DNA of 5,685 nt, taken from positions 1 through 5,685 of the forward strand of contig JAODMX010000096.1 in the NCBI GenBank assembly GCA_025464735.1, written 5' to 3'. The notes under the pieces are model-generated. The model made no database searches. It was not told the origin of the DNA and was given only the letters and a program-made list of their open reading frames with translations. Positions 1 through 5,459 of the stretch are shown here, piece by piece. Within the stretch, counting starts at the first letter, position 1, and each line of letters starts with the position of its first letter. The DNA is from Frondihabitans sp. (lineage in GTDB: Bacteria > Actinomycetota > Actinomycetes > Actinomycetales > Microbacteriaceae). Both the position numbers and the translations under genes were made by a program.

Positions 1-5
1 ACAGA

Positions 6-29
6 GTTATTCACAGGGTTATTCACCGG
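6..29 (+). promoter_or_regulatory. Tandem DnaA-box-like 12-mer repeats
   Basis: Two directly adjacent 12-mers, GTTATTCACAGG (6-17) and GTTATTCACCGG (18-29), differ at one base. Each contains a 9-mer close to the DnaA box TTATCCACA: TTATTCACA at 7-15 has one mismatch and TTATTCACC at 19-27 has two. Both point the same way. The position, just left of rpmH where dnaA normally lies divergently in actinobacteria, supports a role in binding the initiator DnaA, either for dnaA autoregulation or as outlying origin boxes. Binding is inferred, and the second copy is weak. Confidence 0.5.
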
Positions 30-151
30 CTGTGCAACTCTCGTGGTGGGCGGAAAAGTCGATTTCTCCGCTGATCCCGTGGTGATCGTGCTCGGGACTC
101 CCCCACCTTAGTTCGACACGGCCATCCAAACGCAACCGGAGTTTTCCCGAC

Positions 152-160
152 TGTGGATAA
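152..160 (-). promoter_or_regulatory. DnaA box, perfect consensus
   Basis: TGTGGATAA on the + strand is the exact reverse complement of the consensus DnaA box TTATCCACA. It lies about 20 bp upstream of the rpmH -35 element, in the expected dnaA-rpmH intergenic region. DnaA bound here could take part in origin organisation or affect the divergent promoters. The full cluster of boxes that would define oriC is not seen here and in actinobacteria is usually between dnaA and dnaN. Confidence 0.7.
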
Positions 161-179
161 TGGGTGTTTTGCCCGGCGT

Positions 180-208
180 TTGACCCCGGGACTCCTGTCG
201 CGTAGTTT
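180..208 (+). promoter_or_regulatory. Predicted rpmH operon promoter
   Basis: A -35 element TTGACC (180-185, five of six matches to TTGACA) is separated by exactly 17 bp from TAGTTT (203-208), which fits the actinobacterial TANNNT -10 pattern. Transcription would start near 214-216 and give a leader of about 80 nt before the rpmH GTG. This is the best vegetative-sigma promoter seen upstream of the gene cluster and probably drives rpmH, with readthrough into rnpA, yidD, yidC and jag. The start site is predicted only. Confidence 0.65.
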
Positions 209-221
209 TAACCAGTTGATT

Positions 222-240
222 TCAGCCGGTTTTCGGCTGA
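222..240 (+). promoter_or_regulatory. Hairpin 1 in the rpmH leader
   Basis: TCAGCCG (222-228) and CGGCTGA (234-240) form a perfect 7-bp stem with a 5-nt loop GTTTT. It begins within about 10 nt of the predicted transcription start. It is not followed by a T-run, so it is not itself a terminator. It could stabilise the 5' end of the mRNA or be part of a leader switch with the hairpin at 252-275. Confidence 0.5.
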
Positions 241-251
241 CAAGACTTTGC

Positions 252-283
252 GGACCGCGGCATCTGGCTCGGTCCTTTTCCTT
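252..283 (+). terminator. Terminator-like hairpin 2 in the rpmH leader
   Basis: GGACCG (252-257) pairs perfectly with CGGTCC (270-275). The stem can continue past a bulged C258 with G259-U269, G260-C268 and C261-G267, leaving a 5-nt loop at 262-266. It is followed at once by TTTTCCTT (276-283), and the rpmH ribosome-binding site GGAG starts at 284. This is the layout of an intrinsic terminator or attenuator in the 5' leader. Function is inferred; a structure this short can arise by chance in GC-rich DNA. Confidence 0.4.
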
Positions 284-295
284 GGAGACGAAACC

Positions 296-433
296 GTGAG
301 CAAGAGAACCTTCCAGCCGAACAACCGTCGGCGCGCCAAGAAGCACGGCTTCCGTGCCCGCATGCGTACCCGTGCCGGCCGCGCCATCCTCGCCGCTCGC
401 CGCGGTAAGGGCCGCACCGAGCTCTCCGCGTAG
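296..433 (+). CDS. rpmH: 50S ribosomal protein L34
   Basis: Encodes a 45-residue, very basic protein that packs against 23S rRNA in the large ribosomal subunit. The whole length matches the L34 family: it opens with [18 protein letters not shown], continues with [15 protein letters not shown] and ends KGRTELSA, as is typical of actinobacteria. The GTG at 296 is chosen because the conserved family N-terminus begins there and GGAG (284-287) lies 8 nt upstream; an in-frame TTG at 248 would add a 16-residue leader with no L34 character. It is the first gene of the cluster, with its own promoter at 180-208, and is followed after 28 nt by rnpA. A small hairpin (424-439) spans its stop codon. Identification is certain; only regulation is open. 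Confidence 0.97.
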   Translation: MSKRTFQPNNRRRAKKHGFRARMRTRAGRAILAARRGKGRTELSA

Positions 434-439
434 GCGGAG
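424..439 (+). repeat. Hairpin over the rpmH stop codon
   Basis: CTCCGC (424-429) and GCGGAG (434-439) form a perfect 6-bp GC-rich stem with a 4-nt loop GTAG that contains the TAG stop. There is no long T-run after it. Its place between a highly expressed ribosomal protein gene and rnpA suggests partial termination, pausing or an mRNA-end stabiliser that lowers rnpA expression. This role is an inference. Confidence 0.4.
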
Positions 440-461
440 TTCATCGAGAGTCGAGATTCTC

Positions 462-848
462 GTGTTGGCTAAAGCCAACCGGATCGTTCGCGCTGACGAC
501 TACCGAAACACCGTGCGTCGTGGCCGCAAGTCGGCCACGGCGCACTGCGTCGTCTACGCGCGTCGTCGCCCCGAAAACGTCGAGCCCCTCGGCCCCGAGT
601 CGCGGTTTGGTTTCATCGTCGCGAAGAACGTCGGCAATGCAGTGGCCCGCAACACGGTTCGTCGGCGGCTGAAGGCCATCGCCTACGAGAGGCTCACTCG
701 CCCCGATCACGATTTCCTCCCTGAGAGAACGGACGTCGTGATCCGTGCCCTGCCAGGCAGTATCGAAGTTCCGTGGTCTACCCTGCTCGAAGAGATCACG
801 GGAGTCATCGACCGCGGCGCACAGAATTTACAGGGTGTGAAGGCATGA
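462..848 (+). CDS. rnpA: Ribonuclease P protein component
   Basis: Encodes the 128-residue basic protein subunit that, with the M1-type RNA rnpB, forms RNase P and removes the 5' leader from pre-tRNAs. The hallmark RNR region is clear at residues 55-71 (KNVGNAVARNTVRRRLK), and the FGFIVAKNVGNAV segment (49-61) is the conserved core. The N-terminus MLAKANRIVRADDYR is family-typical and fixes the start at GTG 462. The open frame continues upstream to 354, but that part overlaps rpmH and is unlike RnpA. A TTG follows directly at 465. The ribosome-binding site is weak (GAG at 453-455). Linkage to rpmH 28 nt upstream is nearly universal in bacteria. The stop overlaps the yidD start by 4 nt (ATGA), which suggests translational coupling. 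Confidence 0.95.
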   Translation: MLAKANRIVRADDYRNTVRRGRKSATAHCVVYARRRPENVEPLGPESRFGFIVAKNVGNAVARNTVRRRLKAIAYERLTRPDHDFLPERTDVVIRALPGSIEVPWSTLLEEITGVIDRGAQNLQGVKA

Positions 849-1171
849 GGCACGTAGTCCAGTTTCTGGTACTACTCCCACGCAACGTCTGCGTGGCGAT
901 TCTCCGTGCCTACCGCAAGCTGATCTCACCCTTGTACGGGGACGTCTGCCGGTACTACCCCTCCTGCTCGCAGTATGCCCTTGAGGCGATTCAGAAGCAC
1001 GGAGCGATTCGCGGCATCGGCCTTGGAGCATGGCGGCTGGTCCGTTGTCATCCATGGGCCAAGGGCGGCATCGATGACGTCCCCGAGCCACACCACCACA
1101 GGTACACCGTCGCGACCACCGGTTTCGTGACGCCTCGACTTGCACATGTCCAGAGCCACGGAAAGGGCTGA
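845..1171 (+). CDS. yidD: Membrane protein insertion efficiency factor YidD
   Basis: Encodes a 108-residue small protein of the YidD (haemolytic domain) family, which associates with the inner face of the membrane and helps YidC/Sec insert membrane proteins. The signature is complete: RAYRKLISPLYG (21-32), CRYYPSCSQYALEAI (35-49), HGAIRGIGLGAWRLVRCHPW (52-71) and GGIDDVP (74-80). The family cysteines are at 35, 41 and 68. A hydrophobic, probably amphipathic N-terminal helix covers about residues 4-20. The histidine-rich tail after residue 80 is not conserved in the family. ATG 845 overlaps the rnpA stop by 4 nt and has AGGG (832-835) 9 nt upstream. It is followed after 5 nt by yidC, its functional partner. 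The exact mechanism of YidD is not well defined. Confidence 0.95.
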   Translation: MRHVVQFLVLLPRNVCVAILRAYRKLISPLYGDVCRYYPSCSQYALEAIQKHGAIRGIGLGAWRLVRCHPWAKGGIDDVPEPHHHRYTVATTGFVTPRLAHVQSHGKG

Positions 1172-1176
1172 CCCAC

Positions 1177-2163
1177 ATGCTTGACTTACTCGGCACGATT
1201 CTGTGGCCCCTTCGATGGGTCGTGGAAGCGATCCTCGTCGGGTGGCACTACGTCCTTGAGGGTGTCGGGTTTGCGCCGAATGCCGGCGTGACCTGGGTTC
1301 TTTCCATCGTGTTGCTCACGATCGTCGTCCGCGTCTGTCTCATCCCCATCTTCGTCCGCCAGATCAAGAATCAGCGGCGAATGATGGAGGTGGCACCGCA
1401 GCTGAAGAAGATCCAGGACAAATACAAGGGCAAGAAAGACCAGTTCTCCCGCGAAGCGATGTCGCGCGAGACTATGGCGCTCTACAAGGAGACGGGGACG
1501 AATCCCCTCGCATCCTGCTTGCCGTTGCTGATCCAGATGCCCGTGTTCTTCTCGCTCTACACGGTTCTGCACAACGCCCAGACGGGCAAGGTCGGCATTG
1601 GTCTCCTCAACAAGACCCTCTCGGACTCCTTCGCTCATGCCTCACTCCTCGGCGCACCGCTGCACGAGACCTTCACGTCATCCACCGGATTCCAGGTCAA
1701 GGTCATCGCAGGCGCCATGATCGTCCTGATGACGGCCTCGCAGTTCTACACGCAGCTGCAGCTGACCTCGAAGAACATGTCGCCTGAGACCAAGGCGAGC
1801 CCGATGTTCAAGCAGCAGCGCATGCTCTTGTACGTCCTGCCCCTCGTCTTCCTCTTTTCTGGTCTGTCGTTCCCCCTCGGTGTCATGTTCTACTGGCTCA
1901 CCTCGAACTTCTGGACCATGGGTCAGCAGTACATGGTCATCCGGAATTCGCCCACGCCCGGCAGTGACGCCGCGCTTGCGCGAGAAGCACGCCTGGCTAA
2001 GAAGCAGCAAGATAGAGAAGCTTCCGGGAAGTCGCCCGTCGGTCTCAAGACCTTGAACGAGATCACCGTGACCGAGATAGAAACTCCCAAGCGGGTCACC
2101 ACGCAGCGCACGCAGCCCGTAGGCAAGTCGCGCGCGAAGAAGCAGAATGGGCAAGCACGATGA
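1177..2163 (+). CDS. yidC: Membrane protein insertase YidC (Oxa1 family)
   Basis: Encodes a 328-residue polytopic insertase that places proteins in the cytoplasmic membrane alone or with SecYEG. Hydrophobic stretches lie at about 14-30, 39-60, 112-133, 173-192 and 214-250. Arg52, inside the second segment (IVVRVCLIPIFVRQI), matches the positive charge in the hydrophilic groove of Oxa1 proteins. The cytoplasmic loop at 62-108 is highly charged, and the TNPLASCLPLLIQMPVFFSLY segment (108-128) is the family's strongest signature. It lacks the large periplasmic domain of proteobacterial YidC, as expected in Gram-positives, and shows no lipobox. The C-terminal tail (about 265-328) is long, basic and probably cytoplasmic, like ribosome-contacting tails of Oxa1 relatives; that role is inferred. 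ATG 1177 has AAAGGG (1162-1167) 9 nt upstream. The stop overlaps jag by 4 nt. Confidence 0.96.
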   Translation: MLDLLGTILWPLRWVVEAILVGWHYVLEGVGFAPNAGVTWVLSIVLLTIVVRVCLIPIFVRQIKNQRRMMEVAPQLKKIQDKYKGKKDQFSREAMSRETMALYKETGTNPLASCLPLLIQMPVFFSLYTVLHNAQTGKVGIGLLNKTLSDSFAHASLLGAPLHETFTSSTGFQVKVIAGAMIVLMTASQFYTQLQLTSKNMSPETKASPMFKQQRMLLYVLPLVFLFSGLSFPLGVMFYWLTSNFWTMGQQYMVIRNSPTPGSDAALAREARLAKKQQDREASGKSPVGLKTLNEITVTEIETPKRVTTQRTQPVGKSRAKKQNGQAR

Positions 2164-2762
2164 GTTCCGCCGAGACCCCCTTGGAACAGAGCGACGCGGT
2201 GGCGGTCGAAGACAACGCTGCGTCGGATGCTGCGGTGGCGGCTGTGTCAGCTGAGCCCGATTCTGACTCGCCCGAACTGGATTCTTCGGCCTCCGACTCA
2301 GAGTCCGACTCCGACCTCGACGAGGGCGACATCGCTGCCGACTACATCGAGGAGCTCCTCGACATCCTCGACCTCGACGGCGACATTGATATCGAGACCC
2401 GCGGTGGCCGGTCGTACATCTCGGTTGACTCGGCCGGTGAGAACGATCTCCATCTCCTCTCCAAGCCAGACACTGTGACGGCGCTTCAAGAATTGACCCG
2501 CATCGCGGTGCAGACGCGCACGGGCGAGTTCTCACGCCTTATCCTCGACGTCGGTGGATCCCGTGCCACTCGTGAGCAGGAGCTCACTCTTCTCGTCGAC
2601 CGCGCCGTTGCCAAGCTCGACGAAGGTGCCACGGCCGCTTCATTGCCGCCCATGTCTTCCTACGAGCGCAAGCTTGTGCACGACATTGTGTCGTCTCGTG
2701 GGTTCGTTTCAGAATCCGAGGGTGAAGGTCGCGATCGCCACACCGTCGTGACGCGTTCCTAG
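2160..2762 (+). CDS. jag: Jag/KhpB-type R3H single-stranded nucleic acid-binding protein
   Basis: Encodes a 200-residue protein of the SpoIIIJ-associated (Jag) family, normally found after yidC. Residues 1-57 are acidic, low-complexity and rich in Asp, Glu and Ser (SDSESDSDLDEGD at 46-58). Residues 58-131 resemble the KH-like Jag domain, and 135-200 form the R3H domain, with the R-x3-H motif at Arg170 and His174 (YERKLVHDIV). The Jag-N domain of Firmicutes proteins is absent, as is common in actinobacteria. The family is thought to bind RNA; firmicute KhpB/EloR influences cell elongation and division, but the role in this group is not established. ATG 2160 overlaps the yidC stop (ATGA) with only a weak ribosome-binding site, so translational coupling is likely. 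The next gene, rsmG, starts 38 nt after the stop. Confidence 0.9.
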   Translation: MSSAETPLEQSDAVAVEDNAASDAAVAAVSAEPDSDSPELDSSASDSESDSDLDEGDIAADYIEELLDILDLDGDIDIETRGGRSYISVDSAGENDLHLLSKPDTVTALQELTRIAVQTRTGEFSRLILDVGGSRATREQELTLLVDRAVAKLDEGATAASLPPMSSYERKLVHDIVSSRGFVSESEGEGRDRHTVVTRS

Positions 2763-2784
2763 CGTTCGGTCTATCGATCTTCAA

Positions 2785-2800
2785 TGTTTCACGTGAAACC
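2785..2800. promoter_or_regulatory. parS: parS site 1 (ParB-binding centromere)
   Basis: TGTTTCACGTGAAACC matches the bacterial parS consensus TGTTTCACGTGAAACA at 15 of 16 positions. The 14-bp core GTTTCACGTGAAAC (2786-2799) is a perfect palindrome. ParB loads here and spreads along the DNA, and ParA then moves the origin region. The parB gene is 1.7 kb downstream in the same cluster. The site directly abuts the rsmG start codon at 2801. Confidence 0.96.
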
Positions 2801-3439
2801 GTGACCGCGCCCCTGACGGATCTCGAGCCGGAGCCGGAGGCTGCTGCCGCGCTCTTCGGCGATCGAATTGACGTTGTCCGGCACTACACGGCGGACCTTG
2901 CACAGTACGGCGAAGAGCTTGGGTTGATTGGCCCACTGGAACTCCCCCGTCTCTGGACGCGTCACGTGGTCAACAGCGGTCTCCTCGCTCCACTCCTGGT
3001 CGCCGGTCGTGTCGGGGATATCGGGTCCGGCGCGGGATTACCCGGTCTGGTGCTGGCCGCAGCACGCCCGGATGCGACTCTCATTCTGATTGAGCCAATG
3101 GAGCGCCGTACGGAATGGCTGCGGGCCGAGGCGGATCGTCTTGGTCTCGAGAACGTCGAGGTGGTTCGAGCTAGGGCCGAGGAAGCATCGATCTCGCCGT
3201 GGCTGGATCAGGTCACTGCCCGTGCGGTCAGTGCTCTCTCGAAGCTGATTCCCTTGGCTGTCCCCCTGGTTCGCACCGGTGGCGAGGTTCTCTTTCTGAA
3301 GGGTTCTCGTGTCGATGACGAGGTCGCGGCGGCCAAGAAAGCCATTGCGAAGAACCATCTCATCAATGTTGAGATCCTGGAGCTTGGAGTGGGCCTCGTG
3401 GAGGAAACCACGAGGGTCTTTCGAGCTACAGTTGACTGA
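2801..3439 (+). CDS. rsmG: 16S rRNA (guanine-N7) methyltransferase RsmG
   Basis: Encodes a 212-residue SAM-dependent methyltransferase (formerly GidB) that makes m7G in the 530 loop of 16S rRNA (G527 in E. coli numbering). Loss of RsmG is known in other bacteria to give low-level streptomycin resistance. Visible features are RLWTRHVVNSGLLAPLL (50-66), the SAM-binding VGDIGSGAGLPGLVLA (71-86), the acidic residue after the second strand in LIEPMERRTEWL (96-107), and TARAVSAL (139-146). The length is typical. GTG 2801 is the first possible start in frame, because in-frame stops lie closely upstream without another start codon. It has no purine-rich ribosome-binding site: a parS palindrome fills that position. 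Initiation may therefore be coupled, weak or leaderless. A terminator-like hairpin lies near the 3' end (3394-3415). Confidence 0.94.
   Translation: MTAPLTDLEPEPEAAAALFGDRIDVVRHYTADLAQYGEELGLIGPLELPRLWTRHVVNSGLLAPLLVAGRVGDIGSGAGLPGLVLAAARPDATLILIEPMERRTEWLRAEADRLGLENVEVVRARAEEASISPWLDQVTARAVSALSKLIPLAVPLVRTGGEVLFLKGSRVDDEVAAAKKAIAKNHLINVEILELGVGLVEETTRVFRATVD
3394..3420 (+). terminator. Terminator-like hairpin inside the 3' end of rsmG
   Basis: CCTCGTGG (3394-3401) and CCACGAGG (3408-3415) form a perfect 8-bp stem with a 6-nt loop AGGAAA. A short T-rich stretch (GTCTTT, 3416-3421) follows. The element ends about 18 nt before the rsmG stop codon and 100 nt before parA. It may cause partial termination or mark an mRNA end separating rsmG from parAB. 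The same bases encode the conserved EETTRVF end of RsmG, so coding constraint may explain part of it. Confidence 0.4.
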
Positions 3440-3483
3440 CTTGCGGCACGTGGTTGCCGGGCGTTGAAGCCCCTCCACACGAC

Positions 3484-3499
3484 CGTTTCACGTGAAACA
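3484..3499. promoter_or_regulatory. parS: parS site 2 (ParB-binding centromere)
   Basis: CGTTTCACGTGAAACA matches the parS consensus at 15 of 16 positions. The perfect 14-bp palindromic core is at 3485-3498, identical to that of the site at 2785-2800 about 700 bp away. It lies in the rsmG-parA gap, 22 bp before the chosen parA start. ParB bound here could both build the partition complex and repress or modulate parAB transcription; the regulatory part is inferred. Confidence 0.96.
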
Positions 3500-3521
3500 T
3501 TGCGATTCGGAGATTCATCCG

Positions 3522-4505
3522 GTGAGTACAGCTTCTGACGACGCCCCCGTCAATGGTCCGTCGGCCTCAGCCGGCTCGGTGATGGCGACTGCGGCAACTC
3601 CGACTCCAGCGGGTGCGTCATTCGACGACACGACGCCGTTGGCGCGAGAACTCGCGGAACTCACGAGACGTCGAGAAGCCCTAAAGATCGACACGCTCCC
3701 CCGCCCGGCGAAGACACGAGTCATCACGGTGTCGAACCAGAAGGGTGGCGTCGGCAAGACCACCTCGACGGTCAACCTCGCGGCCGCTCTCGCTCGGAGT
3801 AATGCGCGTGTTCTCGTCATCGACCTGGATCCTCAGGGCAATGCGTCGACCGCGCTTGGAGTCGAGCATCGCGCCGAAACCGCCAGCGTCTACGACGTTG
3901 TTGTCGGTGAGTCGGCCATTAGAGACGTCATCCAGAAGAGCCCGGAGTTCGATCAGCTCTTCTGTGTTCCCTCGACCATCCACCTGGCCGGTGCGGAGAT
4001 CGAGTTGGTTTCCCTTGTCGCACGAGAGCAGCGTCTTAGGACGGCCCTCGACGCCTTCCTGCAGTCGACTGAAAAAGGCGATGAGCGGTTCGACTATGTG
4101 TTCATCGACTGCCCTCCGTCGCTTGGTCTCCTCACGATCAACGCATTTGTCGCGGCGCAGGAGGTGCTGATCCCGATTCAGTGCGAGTACTACGCGTTGG
4201 AGGGCCTGAGCCAGCTCCTTCGCAATATCCAGCTGATCGAGAAGCACCTGAATCCTGTCCTCACTGTCTCCAGCATCCTTCTCACCATGTATGACGGACG
4301 CACCAACCTCTCCCAACAGGTGGCAGCAGACGTACGGGAGCACTTCCCGCACGAGGTGCTGGCGACGATGATCCCGCGGTCCGTGCGGATCAGCGAGGCT
4401 CCCGGTTATGGACAAACCGTCATCAGCTACGACACCAACTCCCCCGGCTCGCTCTCGTATCTCGAGGCAGCCGCTGAACTCGCACACCGAGGAGCACCCA
4501 ACTGA
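3522..4505 (+). CDS. parA: Chromosome partitioning ATPase ParA (Soj)
   Basis: Encodes a 327-residue Walker-type ATPase that binds DNA non-specifically when ATP-bound and, through ParB stimulation, segregates the origin region. Motifs are a deviant Walker A KGGVGKT (74-80) with its signature Lys74, Walker A' DLDPQGN (101-107), Walker B FIDCPPS with Asp196, and PRSVRISEAPGYGQ (285-298). Residues 1-36 form an Ala/Ser/Thr/Pro-rich, probably disordered extension, followed by a charged helix (about 39-56). GTG 3522 is chosen because GGAG (3509-3512) lies 9 nt upstream. An in-frame GTG at 3492 would add 10 residues, but it lies within parS and lacks a ribosome-binding site. No convincing promoter was seen in the 82-nt gap after rsmG. 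The stop shares one base with the parB start, so the pair is translationally coupled. Confidence 0.95.
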   Translation: MSTASDDAPVNGPSASAGSVMATAATPTPAGASFDDTTPLARELAELTRRREALKIDTLPRPAKTRVITVSNQKGGVGKTTSTVNLAAALARSNARVLVIDLDPQGNASTALGVEHRAETASVYDVVVGESAIRDVIQKSPEFDQLFCVPSTIHLAGAEIELVSLVAREQRLRTALDAFLQSTEKGDERFDYVFIDCPPSLGLLTINAFVAAQEVLIPIQCEYYALEGLSQLLRNIQLIEKHLNPVLTVSSILLTMYDGRTNLSQQVAADVREHFPHEVLATMIPRSVRISEAPGYGQTVISYDTNSPGSLSYLEAAAELAHRGAPN

Positions 4506-5455
4506 TGGCAACGAAGCGAACAGGGCTCGGCCGAGGCATCGGCGCGCTCATCCCGGTCACCGATGAGACTCAGGACCGTCCCGTCGACGTATTCTTCCCG
4601 ACACGTCAGCAGACGGCCGAGGAGCTTGTCGCGGTTCCTGGCGCTCGTCTTGCCAACCTGAACCCTCTTGATATCGTTCCGAACGCGCAGCAGCCCCGCA
4701 CCGAGTTCCGCGAGGAAGAACTCCATGAACTCATCGCCTCCATCCGCGAGGTGGGCGTTCTCCAGCCGATCGTGGTTCGACCACTCAGGGAGCCGATTGC
4801 CGGCGGCGCCCAGTTCGAGCTCGTCATGGGTGAACGTCGCCTTCGCGCGACGAAGGAACTCGGTCTTTCGACCATTCCGGCTCTCGTCAAAGACACTGCC
4901 GACGACGCGATGCTTCGCGATGCGCTGCTGGAAAACCTCCACCGGGCGCAGCTGAATCCGCTTGAAGAAGCGTCCGCCTATCAGCAGCTGCTCGCCGATT
5001 TCGGGATCACCCAGGAAGAACTCGCCTCCCGAATCGGGCGCAGCCGACCCCAGGTCACGAACACGCTCCGACTGCTGCGGCTCCCTTCCCCCGTCCAGCG
5101 TCGCGTGGCGTCCGGAGTCCTCTCGGCAGGGCACGCGCGCGCGATCCTGTCCGTCGGTGACGCAGCCGGCATGGAGCGCCTGGCAGACAAGATCGTCAAC
5201 GAAGATCTCTCCGTCCGCGCGGCGGAGGCAGCGGCTGCCGGTGCGACGGTCAAGCCGAAACGACCTCGCCCCGCTGCCGGAGCCGTCCAGGGGCACCTGG
5301 AGGAAGTCGCCGAGCGTCTCGGCGACCGTTTTGATACGCGCGTCAAGGTCACGCTCGGTGCACGCAAGGGTTCGATCACCATCGACTTCGCGTCGATCGG
5401 TGACCTCAACCGGATTCTCGGCGAGATGGGTCAGGACCCGTTCGGGGTCGTCTGA
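4505..5455 (+). CDS. parB: Chromosome partitioning protein ParB (Spo0J), CTPase
   Basis: Encodes the 316-residue parS-binding CTP-dependent clamp that loads at the two parS sites in this window and spreads along DNA. The N-terminal KRTGLGRGIGALIP (4-17) is the ParA-interacting motif. The ParB/Srx nucleotide-binding domain runs from about 48 to 150, with VLQPIVVRP (85-93), GERRLRA (109-115) and ENLHR (143-147). A helix-turn-helix follows at about 167-194 (GITQEELASRIGRSRPQVTNTLRLLRLP region). After a basic Ala/Pro linker (about 243-261), the C-terminal dimerisation domain covers 262-316. ATG 4505 overlaps the parA TGA by one base and has GAGGAG (4489-4494) 10 nt upstream. All key motifs are intact and the length is typical. 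Probable hairpin terminators begin 5 nt after the stop. Confidence 0.96.
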   Translation: MATKRTGLGRGIGALIPVTDETQDRPVDVFFPTRQQTAEELVAVPGARLANLNPLDIVPNAQQPRTEFREEELHELIASIREVGVLQPIVVRPLREPIAGGAQFELVMGERRLRATKELGLSTIPALVKDTADDAMLRDALLENLHRAQLNPLEEASAYQQLLADFGITQEELASRIGRSRPQVTNTLRLLRLPSPVQRRVASGVLSAGHARAILSVGDAAGMERLADKIVNEDLSVRAAEAAAAGATVKPKRPRPAAGAVQGHLEEVAERLGDRFDTRVKVTLGARKGSITIDFASIGDLNRILGEMGQDPFGVV

Positions 5456-5459
5456 GTTA

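Noticed and set aside
31..39. TGTGCAACT as a further DnaA box
   Set aside because: It has four mismatches to the consensus box, which is too many to support.
50..71. Imperfect inverted repeat GCGGA/TCCGC
   Set aside because: Only five outer base pairs followed by a mismatch and a long loop; consistent with chance.
105..144. Possible minus-strand dnaA promoter (-10 TAAGGT at 110-105, TTGCGT upstream)
   Set aside because: The spacing is 19 bp and the -35 is poor. dnaA itself is outside the window, so its start cannot be used to test it.
23..478. Minus-strand open frame of 151 codons covering the leader and the rpmH antisense strand
   Set aside because: It lies antisense to rpmH and the operon promoter, the peptide has no recognisable domain, and long antisense frames are expected opposite GC-rich genes.
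1678..2535. Large minus-strand open frame opposite yidC and jag
   Set aside because: The Arg/Pro/Ser-rich translation is typical of a shadow frame, and both + strand genes there have clear family motifs.
3441..3458. CACGTG core at 3447-3452 as a third parS
   Set aside because: The flanking bases do not match the parS arms; only the central hexamer is shared. The CACGTG inside rsmG near 2963 fails for the same reason.
3459..3472. GGGC/GCCC hairpin in the rsmG-parA gap as a terminator
   Set aside because: Only 4 bp of stem and no T-run; the hairpin at 3394-3415 is much stronger.
4427..5296. Large minus-strand open frame opposite parB
   Set aside because: parB on the + strand carries every family motif in this interval; the antisense peptide has none.
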